Below, in pieces: positions 43,893 through 55,100 of a DNA stretch of 64,000 nucleotides. The stretch comes from Sorex araneus (Eukaryota; Chordata; Mammalia; Eulipotyphla; Soricidae). The stretch covers positions 83,330,494 to 83,394,493 of the forward strand of contig NC_073313.1 of the NCBI RefSeq assembly GCF_027595985.1, read 5' to 3'. The notes beneath the pieces are model-generated. The model was not told the origin of the DNA and made no database searches. It worked only from the letters and a program-made list of their open reading frames with translations. The translations under genes were made by a program, and so were the position numbers. Within the stretch, counting starts at the first letter, position 1, and each line of letters begins with the position of its first letter.

Positions 43893-43987
43893 GTTGTTTC
43901 CAGTCATTCTGATATATGACACCTTCACTGGTGTGAAATGATTGCTCAATGTTGTTTTAACTTGCATTTCCCTAGTATTAAGTGATT
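43893..43987 (-). mobile_element. Ancient L1 ORF2 fragment
   Basis: 'cttcactggtgtgaaatgat' and 'gttttaacttgcatttccct' match the old antisense L1 block seen at 15944 and 17093. The SINE at 43988 follows, and 'aacacattttcttatg' may resume it. Confidence 0.55.
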
Positions 43988-44158
43988 TTGTTTTTGCTTT
44001 TTTGGGTCACACCCAGCAATGTTCAGGAGTTAATCCTGGCTTTGCACTCATGAATAACTCCTGGCAGTGCTGGGGGCCTATATGGGATGGTGGGGATTGA
44101 ACCCTGGTTGACAACATGCAGGGCAAATGCCCTACATGCTGTACAATCACTCCAGCCC
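43988..44158 (-). repeat. Type-A SINE
   Basis: Antisense copy 'gcttttttgggtcacaccca' to 'acaatcactccagcccct', moderately diverged. Confidence 0.92.
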
Positions 44159-44413
44159 CTGAACACATTTTCTTATGCCTAACTGTCTCTCCTATGCCTA
44201 ATTAGCTCTGCATTTTAGGCCAATATTAACAAAAGTTTCCCTACACCCAGGTTCAAGAGGAATTTACTTAAGATTTTTTCCCCTAGGATATGCTTGCTTC
44301 CATTTTTTTGCATTTAGATTCCTATTAATTAGCTTTTCCCAATGGCTAATTATCTTTCTCAAACCATTTATTAAATTTTTGTCTTCCCTGGGAAGATAAT
44401 TTTTTTCCTTGAT

Positions 44414-44622
44414 GGGTTGGAGTGACAGCACAGCGGTAGGATGTTTGTCTTGCACGCGGCCGACCGGGGTTCGATTCCTCCATCACTCTCATAGAGCCTG
44501 GCAAGCTACCCATGGCATGTTCAATATGACAAAACAGTAACAACAAGTCTCACAATGGAGACATTACTGGTGCCCGCTCAAGCAAATTGATGAGCAATGG
44601 GATGACAGTGATACAGTGATAC
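44414..44622 (+). repeat. Type-B SINE, internally shortened
   Basis: Sense copy in which 'ctctcatagagcc' runs straight into 'tggcaagctaccca', so one of the two internal 'ggcaagctac' units is deleted. The tail ends 'gacagtgatacagtgat'. Confidence 0.94.
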
Positions 44623-44686
44623 CAGGACACATTATAATTAAAATTCTAAAAATTCAAAGATAAACAGAAAATGCTAAAAGCATTTT

Positions 44687-44922
44687 GGGCTGGAGCAATA
44701 GCACAGCGGCAGGGCGTTTTGTCTTGCACGTGGCCGACCCGGGTTCGATTCCTCCGCCCCTCTCAGAGAGCCCAGCAAGCTACCGAGAGTATCTCACCTG
44801 CTCGGCAGGGCCTGGCAAGCTACCCGTGGTGTATTCGATATGCCAAATACAGTAAGAAGTCTCACAATGGTGACGTTACTGGTGCCCACTCGAGCAAATC
44901 GATGAGCAACGGGATGACAGTG
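44687..44922 (+). repeat. Type-B SINE
   Basis: Complete sense copy only 65 bp from the previous one. It ends 'gggatgacagtg' without repeat expansion. Confidence 0.95.
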
Positions 44923-45075
44923 AGTTTCCTTGATGAAAATCCAAGACTTAGAAAAATCACCTTTCCCAATGCTACAAGGGAATAAGTGAAGTCAGAAATA
45001 ACCCTGTCAGAGAGGGTGAATAAAACCTGCATGGTAGGAGGACTACAACTGTGTGCATGTGTGGGAAGAAGAATG

Positions 45076-45615
45076 GATCTACATGGAAAGTATCATGTTA
45101 AGTGAAATGAGTCAGAAAGAGAGAGACAGACATAGAAAGATTGCACTCATCTGTGGAATATAGAATAACATAGTGGGAGACTAACACCCAAGAGTTGTAA
45201 AGATAAGGATTAGGAGGTCTGCCCCACAGCTTGGAAACTAGCCTCACATGCTGGGGGAAAAGACAGCTCAGATAAAGAAGGGAACACCAAGTAGAGGATG
45301 TCGGGAGGACCCATTAGGGTTGGAAGATTCGAGCTGAAAGACGACAGACCGAACATGAAGGCCACTCAATACCTCTATTGCAAACTACAACACCCGAAAG
45401 GAGAGAGAACAAAGGGAAATGCCCTGCCACAGAGGTAGGGTGGGGTGGTGGGGGATGGGTTGGGGGTGGTGAGAGGGATGCTGGGATCATTGGTGGAGGT
45501 GAATGGGCACTGGTGGAGGGATGGGTAAACGATCACTGTATGAGTGAAATGCAAACACAAAAGTTCATAAGTCTGTAACTGTACATCACAGTGATTCTCT
45601 AATAAAAAATTAAAA
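45076..45615 (+). mobile_element. L1 ORF2 end plus 3' UTR
   Basis: Starts in ORF2 ('aagtgaaatgagtcagaaag'), passes 'ggaatatagaataacatagt', 'cagaccgaacatgaaggcca' and the G-rich tract 45425-45480, and ends 'gtgattctctaataaaaaat'. It belongs to the same 3' UTR subfamily as 8243. Confidence 0.9.
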
Positions 45616-46209
45616 AGAGCTATTAACAAATGTTAAGACTGAGGCAAGAACAAAATAGGCCCATACAAAAGGATAGTGTAACTGGAAAATAGTGAGAATG
45701 CGAAGAATATATAAAATGATAGAGACTAGACAAGTTATTCCAAATGTCAAACCTTGAGAATTTTTATTGCACTGTTGTGTCTTCAGAAATTCCTCACATT
45801 TTTCAAGGAATAACTAGTGCACTCTTTTATTTTTTTTGCATTATCAATGTTGACAGCTGTCTGAGAAATAGATTGAGAACAAGCAAGCTAATTTTGTATC
45901 TGTTCCAGAAAGCCAGGAGATGGTGTAGTTTGCAACATCAACAAACTCTCCTTGACAACAAGGGTGGAGGAAGTTAGAGAGGTTCATTGATCATTTTAAA
46001 TAGCAAAATATGAGTTAACATAGGGCTTTGTCTTGGTAAACAGTTCATCATGTCTCAACAGTTTTCAACTACACTGAAACCGAACTGAGCTAGAGAAATA
46101 GATAACGAAACTAAAACCACCGGATCTCCAAGAGTAACGTATATGTAAGTGTCAGAAGACGGCAAACTCATGCAATCATGTTCATCTTTGACACTCTTTT
46201 AGGAGGCTT
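45616..46209. other. No recognisable feature
   Basis: AT-rich low-repeat DNA. No gene signal. Confidence 0.45.
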
Positions 46210-46412
46210 TACAGGACCAGAGAGAGATAGTATCTCGAGTACGTCTATTTGCCTTGCATGTGGCCAAACTAGGTTCAATCCTCGCACAACATATGGATCC
46301 CAGAGAACTACCAAGAGTAATCCTAAACATAGAGTCAGTCCTGAGCACAGAGTCAGGAGTAACTCCCAAGCACCGTCAGGTGTGACCCAAAACCAAAATA
46401 AAATAAAGTTTA
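46210..46412 (+). repeat. Type-A SINE with internal duplication
   Basis: Sense copy in which the 'agtaatcctaaacatagagt' segment is followed by a second near-copy ('cctgagcacagagtcaggag'), lengthening the body by ~20 bp. Confidence 0.85.
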
Positions 46413-46544
46413 CACCTGCAACACTCTAATACATAAAAGTGTGACTAAGCTACCCTTTAAAGTTTGGGAAGGTTTAGAAGTTGTGGAGCATTTGTATTTA
46501 TTGGTTAAGCATTAAAAATTAATGTTTCAGAATCTTTAGGTTGA

Positions 46545-46672
46545 TCCTTGTGAGTACTTTATATCCTTGATATCAAGCCTTCCTCTGATGTACAAATTTG
46601 ATTATTTTTCCCCTCCAGTTATCAGTCTTCTAGTTTGGGGATATATATCTTTTGCCATGCAGAAAGTTTGTA
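46545..46672 (-). mobile_element. Ancient L1 fragment
   Basis: 'atccttgatatcaagccttc', 'ttccttctgatg'-like text and 'cttttgccatgcagaaagtt' are antisense L1M landmarks. Confidence 0.55.
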
Positions 46673-46699
46673 AAAGAGTGAAAGGATAGAAAAAGAATG

Positions 46700-47429
46700 A
46701 AATGATGGGAAATGAACAGAAAGAGAAGAAATGAACACACTTCCTGGAGGAGAACCAATAGCATGGCTAGTAAGGCATATCAAATTGGTCAAAAACATTT
46801 ATCATTTATCCAAATCAATAGGACAATAAAATACCAACACGGGGCTGGAGAGATAGCATAGCGGGTAGGGCGTGTGCCTTGCACGCGGCCGACCCGGGTT
46901 CGAATCCCAGCATCCCATATGGTCCCCTGAGCACGGCCAGGGGTAATTCCTGAGTGCAGAGCCAGGAGTAACCCCTGTGCATCGCCAGGTGTGACCCAAA
47001 AAGCAAAAAAAAAATAATAATAAAAAAAAATACCAACACATACCAGTGAGAATGGCACATATCAAAAACAGTGGGAACAGTCTTTGTTGGTGGGAATGTG
47101 GAAGGAAGAATTGTCACTCACTGTTGATGGGAACTCTGGTTCAACCACTGTGTAAAACAGTATGAAGAGTTCTCAGTAAACTTAGAATTGAGCTGCCATA
47201 AGATCCAGCAAATCCACTTTTGGGTACTTACTCTCAGGACACAAAACATTCATTCAAAAGGTCATATGCACACCGTTATTCAGTGCAGCACTCAGCACAA
47301 AAACTAAGATACGGAATGTCTCTAGGTGTACAATGACAAATGAATGGATTATGAAGATGTGGCATATATACACAATGGAATACTATGTGGCTACATGGAG
47401 CGATGATACCAAAACAACACAAAGCAATC
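46700..47429 (+). mobile_element. Old L1 ORF2 3' end (sense)
   Basis: 'agtgagaatggcacatatca', 'tgggaatgtggaaggaag', 'ttgatgggaactctggttca', 'cacttttgggtacttactc' and 'acaatggaatactatgtggc' appear in ORF2 order. Interrupted by the SINE at 46841. Confidence 0.75.
46841..47026 (+). repeat. Type-A SINE with TSD, near consensus
   Basis: Sense copy with 'gctggagagatagcatagcg' head and (aat)n-containing tail. The duplication is 'aaaataccaacac' (46828-46840 and 47027-47039). Together with 47486 it is among the least diverged copies. Confidence 0.97.
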
Positions 47430-47485
47430 AAGGAAAAAAAAAAACTACAAACCAACTCTCTCTGAAGATAAGAGAAGCTAATATT

Positions 47486-47662
47486 TTTTTTTTTTTTTGC
47501 TTTTTGGGTCACACCTGGCGATGCACAGGGGTTACTCCTGGCTCTGCACTCAGGAATTACCCCTGGCCGTGCTCAGGGGACCATATGGGATGCTGGGATT
47601 TGAACCCGGGTCGGCCGCGTGCAAGGCAAACGCCCTACCCGCTGTGCTATCTCTCCAGCCCC
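47486..47662 (-). repeat. Type-A SINE with TSD, near consensus
   Basis: Antisense copy flanked by 'gagaagctaatatt' (47472-47485 and 47663-47676). It is very similar to the reverse complement of the copy at 46841. Confidence 0.97.
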
Positions 47663-47731
47663 GAGAAGCTAATATTCTTAACAAAATATTAATAAACTAA
47701 ATTCAACAGCACACTAAAAAAAGCCCACACC

Positions 47732-47961
47732 AAAAAATAAATGAATGAATGAATAAATAAACAAATAAATAAATAAAAACAAGCATAAAGGGGCTGGAGT
47801 GATAGCACAGTGGGTAGGGCATTTGCCTTGCACGCGGCCGACCCGGGTTCAATTCCCAGCATCCTATATGGTCCCCTGAGCACTGGCAGGGGTGATTCCT
47901 GAGTGCAGAGCCCGGAGTAACCCGTGAGCATTGCCAGGTGTGATCCAAAAAGGAAAAAAAA
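47732..47961 (+). repeat. Type-A SINE with extra A-rich DNA between TSD and head
   Basis: The SINE head starts at 47791, but the duplicated target 'aaagcccacacc' ends at 47731 on the left and recurs at 47960-47971 on the right. The ~59-bp (aaat)/(gaat) tract 47732-47790 therefore lies inside the inserted unit, 5' of the SINE. Confidence 0.88.
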
Positions 47962-48139
47962 AGCCCACACCACCATCAACTGGAATTTCTAGGCTTCAAG
48001 AATGATTTACCAAATGAAAATCAATAAATGATACAAAACAATGATAGAAGGAAGTGGAAATTATGATCGTTTTAAGAAATGCAAAATAAGTATTGGAAAA
48101 AAATCTCTTCAAGCTAAAAATTATTAAGAATTGCATATA

Positions 48140-48280
48140 GGGAAGAAGAGATAGCTCAATGAGTTGAGTGCATGCTGTGCATGTGGGAGCCCCAAGGTTC
48201 GATCCTAAGTATCAGATGGTTTCACAAGCATCTCTAGGATTAGTCTCTTAGCATCGCCACATGTTGTCCCCAAACAATGA
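48140..48280 (+). repeat. Highly diverged SINE
   Basis: 'gaagaagagatagctcaatg', 'ccccaaggttcgatcctaag' and 'cttagcatcgcc'. The head and B box are recognisable. Confidence 0.65.
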
Positions 48281-48732
48281 ATGCTCCTATAAAAGGAATA
48301 CACTTCAGCACTATAAAGGCCACATATAACAAAACCACAGCTAACATCATGCTCCATGGCGAATGTTAAAGCTTTAACTCTTAACATCAGAAACAAGACA
48401 AGGATGCAGTTTCTCACCCCTCTTACGTGATAGGTATCCTAAATCAAGCAATCAGTAATATAACAAAATAGAAGGGAGAAGTATAATTGTCTTATTTGCA
48501 GATATAATATTGCGGATTAAAAATCGTACAATCTGAAACAGAAATCATTAACACTACTCAGTGAATTCATTAAAGTGATAGTATGTAAAATTGGTGCAAA
48601 GAAATGATATTTCTATATGGTAACAATAAACTAGCTGATAAATAAAAAACTACTTAACACAATAAAAAATAGTAAAACACTCAGGTTTAACCAAGGAAAG
48701 GAAATATATGTATACTGAAAACTAAGATTCTT

Positions 48733-48908
48733 GGGGCTGGAACGATAGCACAGCGGGTAGGGAGTTTGCCTTGCATGCGGCTGACCCGGGTTCGATTCCC
48801 AGCATCCCATGTGGTCCCCTGGGCACCGCTAGGGGTAACTCCTGAGTGCAGAGCTAGGAGGTAACCCCTGTGCATTGGGTGTGACCCAAAAAGCAAAAAA
48901 AAAAAAAA
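48733..48908 (+). repeat. Type-A SINE with perfect TSD
   Basis: Sense copy flanked by 'gaaaactaagattctt' (48717-48732 and 48909-48924). Confidence 0.97.
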
Positions 48909-49321
48909 GAAAACTAAGATTCTTGATAAAAAGTAGAAGACTACTACACAAGCAAATGATACCCTCTCTTTGTCCATAAATCAGAAGAAATACTGTTTAA
49001 ATGCCCATAATACACAGGACATCTACAGATAAAATTCAATTCCTATTCAAAATTCCAATTGAATTTTTTGAATATTAAAAAACAATCCTTAAGTATGTGT
49101 GGAACCCTGGAAGTCTCTTAATAACCAAGGAAATCTTGAGAAAATCAAAGCTACGTTGTCAAAATCTGTTTTCAAATTATGCTACAAGGCTATTATAACC
49201 AAGATAATATAATACTTGCATAAAATAGACATATGACCAACAGAACTGAATGAGTTCAGAAATAAATGCCTTAATATTAATTTAACTAATATTTGACATG
49301 GAGATCAAGAAGAATACTCAG

Positions 49322-50359
49322 TGTAAAAAACTAAAGCTCGCCGAGGGGCGTGTGCACTCGCGGGCTCTCCGGGCGGTTCTGTCTCACCTCCCGAGTTCGG
49401 TGCTCTGGAACTGCAATGTGTGGACTGGATCGGGACGGCCGTTGGCCAAGGACAGGCGAAGGAAGAACGAGGACCAAGCTGGTTGTTGACTAGTTACCAT
49501 TTATTCAATCTTCCATCTTTCCCATCTCCCGCACTCCCAGCTCCGGCCTCTCTCTGGATCTACTGCAGCATCTCTCACTTCTCTGTCTCTCCTCCTACTA
49601 GTCTCTCCCAACTTCCCTCTAGGCTACACCCAGCCAGGTAGCAAAATCAACATAAGAAAGCCCTTGCTGAGGGCAGGGCATTCCAAAGCCCTTCCTGACT
49701 CTTAAGGTTTTTTTCCTTTCCTTAGTCCAAACACTTATTAACATCTTAATACTAGTTATTTTTGTATGGACATAGCAAGAGATACATTGAGGATTGCAAG
49801 GCAGCACTCCTGGCAACATCTTGCCACAGACTCAGACCACAGCACTCAGGCCAGATTAATCATTCCACACCCTAGCAGAGTCCAAATCTAGTTATCACTG
49901 TTTGGATCATGACAGCATTTGTCCATGATCAAGCTCTTAACTTATAGTTAAGCATTAGGCACTTTGGCCAGGCCCATCTCGATGCCAGGGTAGCACACAA
50001 CTCACTGCTTGTCCTGGGTCCCTCTCATCCCTCCTCGGGACCCTGCTTTTGGGGGTGCTAAGAAGTAAGGACAGCTGAGGCTTAGGTCGAGAGAACAGAT
50101 GCCCAGGAGGAAGATATCATGTAGAGTCAAATGACTCCCAGGTTACAAAAGCATAGCATTTGCTAAGTCTTCCTGTGCCCATACAAAAAGGACATTGCTC
50201 TGAATAAACTGTGCAAAGTACTTGAGGAGAAGAGAAAAACAGTATTTGCAAGTCAACAGAACACTAAGAAAGAAGTTACAAATAAACACAGAGGAGTGGG
50301 AGCACTGTAATGGGAGTAACCCAATAAACCTAAACTACCTGAGGCTATGTTATCCTACA
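49322..50359 (-). mobile_element. Solo LTR with perfect 6-bp TSD
   Basis: 1,038 bp, 'tgtaaaaaactaaag' to 'gttatcctaca', aligning end to end with the LTR at 41395 with few differences. The duplication 'actcag' lies at 49316-49321 and 50360-50365. Minus-strand AATAAA at 49500-49505. It carries the same 66-codon minus-strand frame (49619-49819). It is inserted in ancient L1. Confidence 0.94.
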
Positions 50360-50976
50360 ACTCAGTACAGGGGAAAAAACAGCATGGTATTGGACCAGAA
50401 ACAGACCTGCAGACCAATGGAACAGAGTTGTCATATCAAATATCAAATATATGATCACTTCATCTTTGATGAAGGAGCAAGAAATGTGAAGTGGAACAAG
50501 GAAATCCTCTTCAACAAGTGGTGCTGGGAAAACTGAATAGCTAGCTGCAAAAAACTGAACTCTGACCTTTGTCTAACACAGGGCACCAAAGTCAGATCAA
50601 AATGGATTAAAGGCTTTAATATCAGATCTGAATCCATAATGTACATTTAGGAAAACGTAGGCAGAACCCTCCATGACACTGAAGCTAAAAGCATCTTTAA
50701 GGATGAAACGCCACTGACCAAGTAAGTGGAAATAAACACAACAAATGGGACTACATTAAACTAAGAAGCATCTGCACTTCAAAAGAAATTAATGACCAAA
50801 TACAGAGAAAGTCCACAGAATGGGAAAAAATATTTATCCAATACCTATCTGATATGGGGTTAATATCCAGGATATATACAAGACAGTAGAATTGTACAAG
50901 AAAAAAAACCTCCAACCCATCAACAAATGGTGAGAATAAATTAATAGAAGTTTCCTCAAAAAAGGAATACAAGTGG

Positions 50977-51151
50977 GGCCGGAGCGATAGCACACGGTTA
51001 GGGCATTTGCCTTGCACGCGGCCGACCTGGATTCGATCTCTGGCATCCCATATGGTCCCCCAAGCACTGCCAGGAGTAATTCCTGAGTGCAAAGCCAGGA
51101 GTAACCCCTGAGCATCGCTGGGTGTGACCCAAAAAGCAAAAAAAAAAAAAG
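50977..51151 (+). repeat. Type-A SINE with TSD
   Basis: Sense copy with the 'ggggccggagcgatagcaca' head. The duplication 'aaaggaatacaagtgg' comes from L1 (50961-50976 and 51152-51167). Confidence 0.97.
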
Positions 51152-51762
51152 AAAGGAATACAAGTGGCCAAAATGCATATGAAAAAATGCTCTACATCGC
51201 TAATCATCAAAGAGATGCAAATCAAAACAACACTGAAATATCACCTCACACCACAGAGTCTGGCACATATCAAAAAGAATAAGAACAACCAGTGCTGGCA
51301 CAGATGTGAAGAGAAAAGGACTCTCTTTCATTGTTTGTGGAAATGCCGACTGGTCCAGTATTTTCGTAAAACAATATGAGCATTCCTTAAAAAGCTAGAA
51401 ATTGAGCTTCCACATGACCCTGCAATACCACTTCTGGGAATATATCCCAAGGGTACAAAAAAGCACAGTAGAAATGATATCTGCGTGTGTATGTACACTG
51501 CAGCACTGTTCACTATAGCCAGAATCTGGAAACAACCTGAGTGCCCGAGAACAGACGACTGGTTAAAGAAACTTCGGTACAACTATACAGTGGAATACTA
51601 TGTAATTGTTAGGAAAGATGAAGTGATGAAATTTGCTTATAAGTTATGGACATAGGGAGTATCATGCTAAGTGAAATGAGTCAGAAAGAGAAGGACAGAC
51701 ATAGAATGACTGCACTCATCACTGTGGAGTATAAAATAATGTAAGACTGACATCCAAGGACT

Positions 51763-52012
51763 GGGCTGGAGCGATAGCACAGCGGTTGGGCTTTCCCCTT
51801 TCACAATGCTGACCTGAGTTCGATTCCTCCACCCCTCTCGGAGAGCCCGGCAAGGCACCGAGAGTATCGCGCCTGCACGGCAGAGCCTGGCAAGCTACCC
51901 GTGCGTATTGGACATGCCAAAAACAGTAAGAATAAATCTCTCAATGAGAGACGTTACTGGTGCCCGCTCAAACAAATCGATGAGCAATGGGATGACAGTG
52001 ACAGTGACAGTA
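51763..52012 (+). repeat. Type-B SINE with TSD
   Basis: Sense copy ending in three 'gacagt' units ('gatgacagtgacagtgacag'). The flanks are 'tccaaggac' and 'tccaaagac'. Inserted in the L1 3' UTR. Confidence 0.94.
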
Positions 52013-52400
52013 TTCCAAAGACAATAGAGACAAGGGCCAGGAAGATTCCTCCACAGTTGAAGTCTGCCTCATAAGCTGGGGATAGAGAAGGGATCACTAA
52101 GTCAAATTTATGATGGTTGGAGGGATCGTTTGGGATGGGAGATGTGTGTTGAAAGTAGATAAAGGTCCAAACAGGACAGACTCTCAGTATCTGTATTGCA
52201 TTCCATAATGCCCCAACGTAGAGAGAAAAAGGGAAATTGTCTGCCATAGAGGCAGTGCAAGGTGTGGGATAGAGGGAAGGTATACTGGGGACATTGGTGA
52301 TGGAAAATATACACTGGGGGAGGGATGGGTGTTTGATCATTGTATGACCAAAACTCAAACATGAAAGCTTTGAAACTGGATCTCACGGTGACTCAAAAAA

Positions 52401-52839
52401 AGCACAGCTGTTGAAAACGCAAGCTAGCCTCTTTGCTTCAAATATACTCCCATCAAACTTTCCATTCTCTCAATGGCACCACCGCACTGTCAGTTAGACA
52501 GACACAAACCACTCATTCTTTGCCTTCTCCTCCCTTCCTGCCAAGTCTTGTAGATTACAAATGCTCCACTGAAATAACAGAGCTTCTGTGTGTTGATTTA
52601 GAATCCTTGCCTCAATATTCCAGAAAATATCAGGTGATCCTTTCTGCTAGTTCTCACCAAACCCTCATTCTTATTATAGAGTTGTCCCATTTCTTTATTT
52701 CCCCACTCCTTTAAGTCCATCTCTTCCCTGCTTAGGAAACATCAAACATTTTGTTGGAACAATGGACAGACTCAGAAGTGCAATTAAGTCCTCGTACTTC
52801 CTGTTTCCCATGTACAGCACTTTTCTCATGCCCGATAGA
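52401..52839. other. No recognisable feature (possible upstream L2)
   Basis: Pyrimidine-rich low-repeat DNA that could be the upstream part of the L2 fragment that follows. Confidence 0.35.
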
Positions 52840-52985
52840 GCCCTAATGTCATTGTTGGGTAGCTATCCATTAAGGTAGCTACTATTAACTCACTGAACTG
52901 TGAGTTCCTAAAGATCGAGAGCTCTGCTCTACTCATCCTTGTAACTCCAGACAACACTCACATCGGTTATTGAACATACAGAAGT
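52840..52985 (-). repeat. L2 3' end fragment
   Basis: 'ctgaactgtgagttcctaaa', 'actcatccttgtaactccag' and 'atcggttattgaacata' match the antisense L2 3' end. Confidence 0.65.
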
Positions 52986-53517
52986 TACCTGAGTAACAGT
53001 GTGTGATTTATGACATAGGAGGCATATGAAGAAGTGGTTGGGTAGGTGGTACAGCCTGGTACACGCCCTCAATAGGATCCGTGGGGAGGAATTCCAATCA
53101 CTTCTTTCATCTCTCAAGTAGAAGTAAAACCAATTCAGATCGTGGTTTCTAGTTTTCTTTTGTCAGGATGTTACTGGCTGGCTTTGTTATCACAATACTG
53201 TCTCACTAGAATGAAGTAAGAAGTGTGCATAGGATATTTGGGGAAACTTAGTGAAGCATTGGTTTTCTTATTTAAACCCTTGAGACAGTTTACAGTGACA
53301 TACTTTGACACCAGACTTACTAGAAATAGAAATATAAGCAAAATAGGGACCTAAGTAAATAAGTGTTTACTTAATTACCTACTTCCCCCTTCCTTTTGTT
53401 ATTGTTATGGTTGATGTTGTGCAGATGGACAAGATGCGCATTGATTTGTGCTGTTCACACACTAGACTGTGATACAGACACAGTTTCAGTACTCACTGGA
53501 ACCAGCACACCTTAGTT
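52986..53517. other. No recognisable feature
   Basis: Low-repeat DNA. No gene signal. Confidence 0.45.
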
Positions 53518-53694
53518 GTGGGGGTCACCCACGGTTGTATTACCCTGAGATCGCACATGTTGCTGTAGCACAGGAGTTTGCAAAAGGTTCTTCCTATGTG
53601 ATCCTACTTGGCATGGGGGTGGTGTCAGGGACTGAGCCACCAGCCTCACTATAGCAAAACAGTTGCCCCCTCCACCGAGCTATCTCAGCGCCCC
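53518..53694 (-). repeat. Highly diverged type-A SINE
   Basis: 'gtgggggtcacccacggttg' at one end and 'cgagctatctcagcgccccc' at the other give the antisense outline. The middle is poorly matched. Confidence 0.5.
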
Positions 53695-54046
53695 CTGAAT
53701 GGTATCATCTTACTGACCACTGGAAGTTAACAAAGGCTCTCCTCAACCCAGAATTCTGGAAAAAGTCTAATATAAACCTTTCTTCTAATATTTTTACTAC
53801 ATTTAAGGAAGGAATATCAGACTTTTTTTTTTTGCTAACGTCACCTCTCAACTCTTTCTGAAAACTCGTCCTCCGAAACATCAGGTTTTGTGGGAATTCT
53901 GCTATTAATGTATGCCACTGAATCATGATCTGAACACCTCCCTACTCCATACGAATTTCAGTAACATTTTCTTTACATTTGGAAGTTTAGCATTTGAAGA
54001 AACCGTAGTTCATTGAAGTTTAATTGGAAGATCAATTTCATTTCTT
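53695..54046. other. No recognisable feature
   Basis: Low-repeat AT-rich DNA with one poly(T) run near 53823. Confidence 0.45.
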
Positions 54047-54056
54047 GCTAAAAATA

Positions 54057-54287
54057 GCACAGCCGGTAGGGTGTTTGCCTTGCACATGGCCGACCCGGGT
54101 TCGATTCCTCCGTCCCTCTTGGACAGACCAGAATGCTACTGAGAGTATCCCGCCCCCAAGGCAGAGCCTGACAAGCTACCCGTGGAGTATTGGATATGCC
54201 AAAGAAGTAACAACAAGTCTCATAATGGAGACGTTAGTGGTGCCTGTTCGAGCAAATTGATGAACAACGAGACGACAGTGCTACAGT
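54057..54287 (+). repeat. Type-B SINE, slightly 5'-truncated, with TSD
   Basis: Starts inside the A box ('gcacagccggtagggtg'). The duplication 'tgctaaaaata' (54046-54056 and from 54288) directly abuts both ends, showing truncation at insertion. Ends '(ctacagtg)ct'. Confidence 0.96.
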
Positions 54288-54390
54288 GCTAAAAATATTT
54301 GCTACATATAAGAATTCGCAGAGACATGGATGAATGCTATAGAATATTTCTTCATTGAAGATTTTTCCATGCTTCCAAGTCATCTCTAAT

Positions 54391-54595
54391 AGAGAGAGAG
54401 AAAAGTGCCTGCCATAGAGGCAAGCTGGAGGGTGGGAGGTGGGGGGCTAATGAGAGGGTAAGTGGGGACACTGGTGCTGGGAAATGTACACTGGTGGAGG
54501 GATGGGTGTTGGAACACTGTATGACTGAAACCTAATCATGAACAGCTTCCTAAGGGTTTATCTCACAGTGATTCAATAAAATAATTGTTCTAAAA
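54391..54595 (+). mobile_element. L1 3' end with TSD
   Basis: 'tgggaaatgtacactggtgg', 'agggatgggtgttggaac' and 'cacagtgattcaataaaat'. The flanks are 'tcatctctaat' and 'tcatctcttaat'. Confidence 0.9.
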
Positions 54596-54610
54596 TCATC
54601 TCTTAATTAT

Positions 54611-54866
54611 GGGGGCCAGAGAGATAGTACATCCAGGCACTTGCCTGCCTTGAACGCAACTGACCAGGGTTCTATCCCCAGCATCCCATATGCCACCAGC
54701 CCCCCCCGCCACTCACTCTTTGCCCCACCCCCCACGCCCCACCCCTGCTAGCCTGCCAGGAGTGATTCCTGAGTACAGAGCAAACAGTTATCCCTGAACA
54801 CAGAACCAGGAATTACTCCTGAGTACGACCGGATGTGGCCCCAAATCAAACAAACACAAAAAAGTA
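54611..54866 (+). repeat. Type-A SINE expanded by a C-rich insert
   Basis: The body is interrupted after 'catcccatatgccaccagcc' by ~60 bp of C-rich sequence (54693-54755). The 'ctgagtacagagc' block is then partly duplicated ('ctgaacacagaaccagg'). The tail is '(caaa)n'. Confidence 0.85.
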
Positions 54867-54954
54867 AAATATGTGCTCTGATGTCAAAATGACATAGATT
54901 GGATGTCAGGCCTAACTCTAACTAACTACACATTCTTGGGCAGGCGGATGCAAG

Positions 54955-55100
54955 CAGGATGCAGAGATCCTCTGGAACCCAGCAGTGTCAGTCTTGTGGT
55001 CTTGGGAAGGTCGGGACACGAACCTTGAGGGACACATCTGGAGATTCTGAGGAGACCATGTGGTGTCGTGGATCAAGGCTGTACATATCCCTGGCCCCTC
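54955..55100 (-). repeat. Possible old SINE remnant
   Basis: 'cacatctggagattctgagg', 'gaccatgtggtgtcg' and 'tatccctggcccctc' could be antisense type A. Weak. Confidence 0.3.

Larger units (their letters stand above)
47430..49321 (+). mobile_element. Ancient L1 ORF2, degenerate (sense)
   Basis: 'aacaaaatattaataaacta' (47679), 'acatcatgctccatggcga' (48343), 'tatttctatatggtaacaat' (48609), 'ccaaggaaatcttgagaaaa' (49125), 'tatgctacaaggctattata'-like text (49179) and 'accaacagaactgaatgag' (49237), in ORF2 order. Five younger insertions lie in or next to it. It ends at the second LTR. Confidence 0.72.
50376..52400 (+). mobile_element. L1, 5'-truncated, with two SINE insertions
   Basis: Begins in ORF2 ('aacagcatggtattggacc'), passes 'aacaagtggtgctgggaaaa', 'gacaagtaagtgg', 'ggaatatatcccaagggtac' and 'agagaaaaggactctctttc' to the 3' UTR ('gatgtgtgttgaaagtagat', 'cacggtgactcaaaaaaagc'). 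Frames are broken. Interrupted at 50977 and 51763. It starts ~11 bp after the right TSD of the LTR. Confidence 0.88.
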
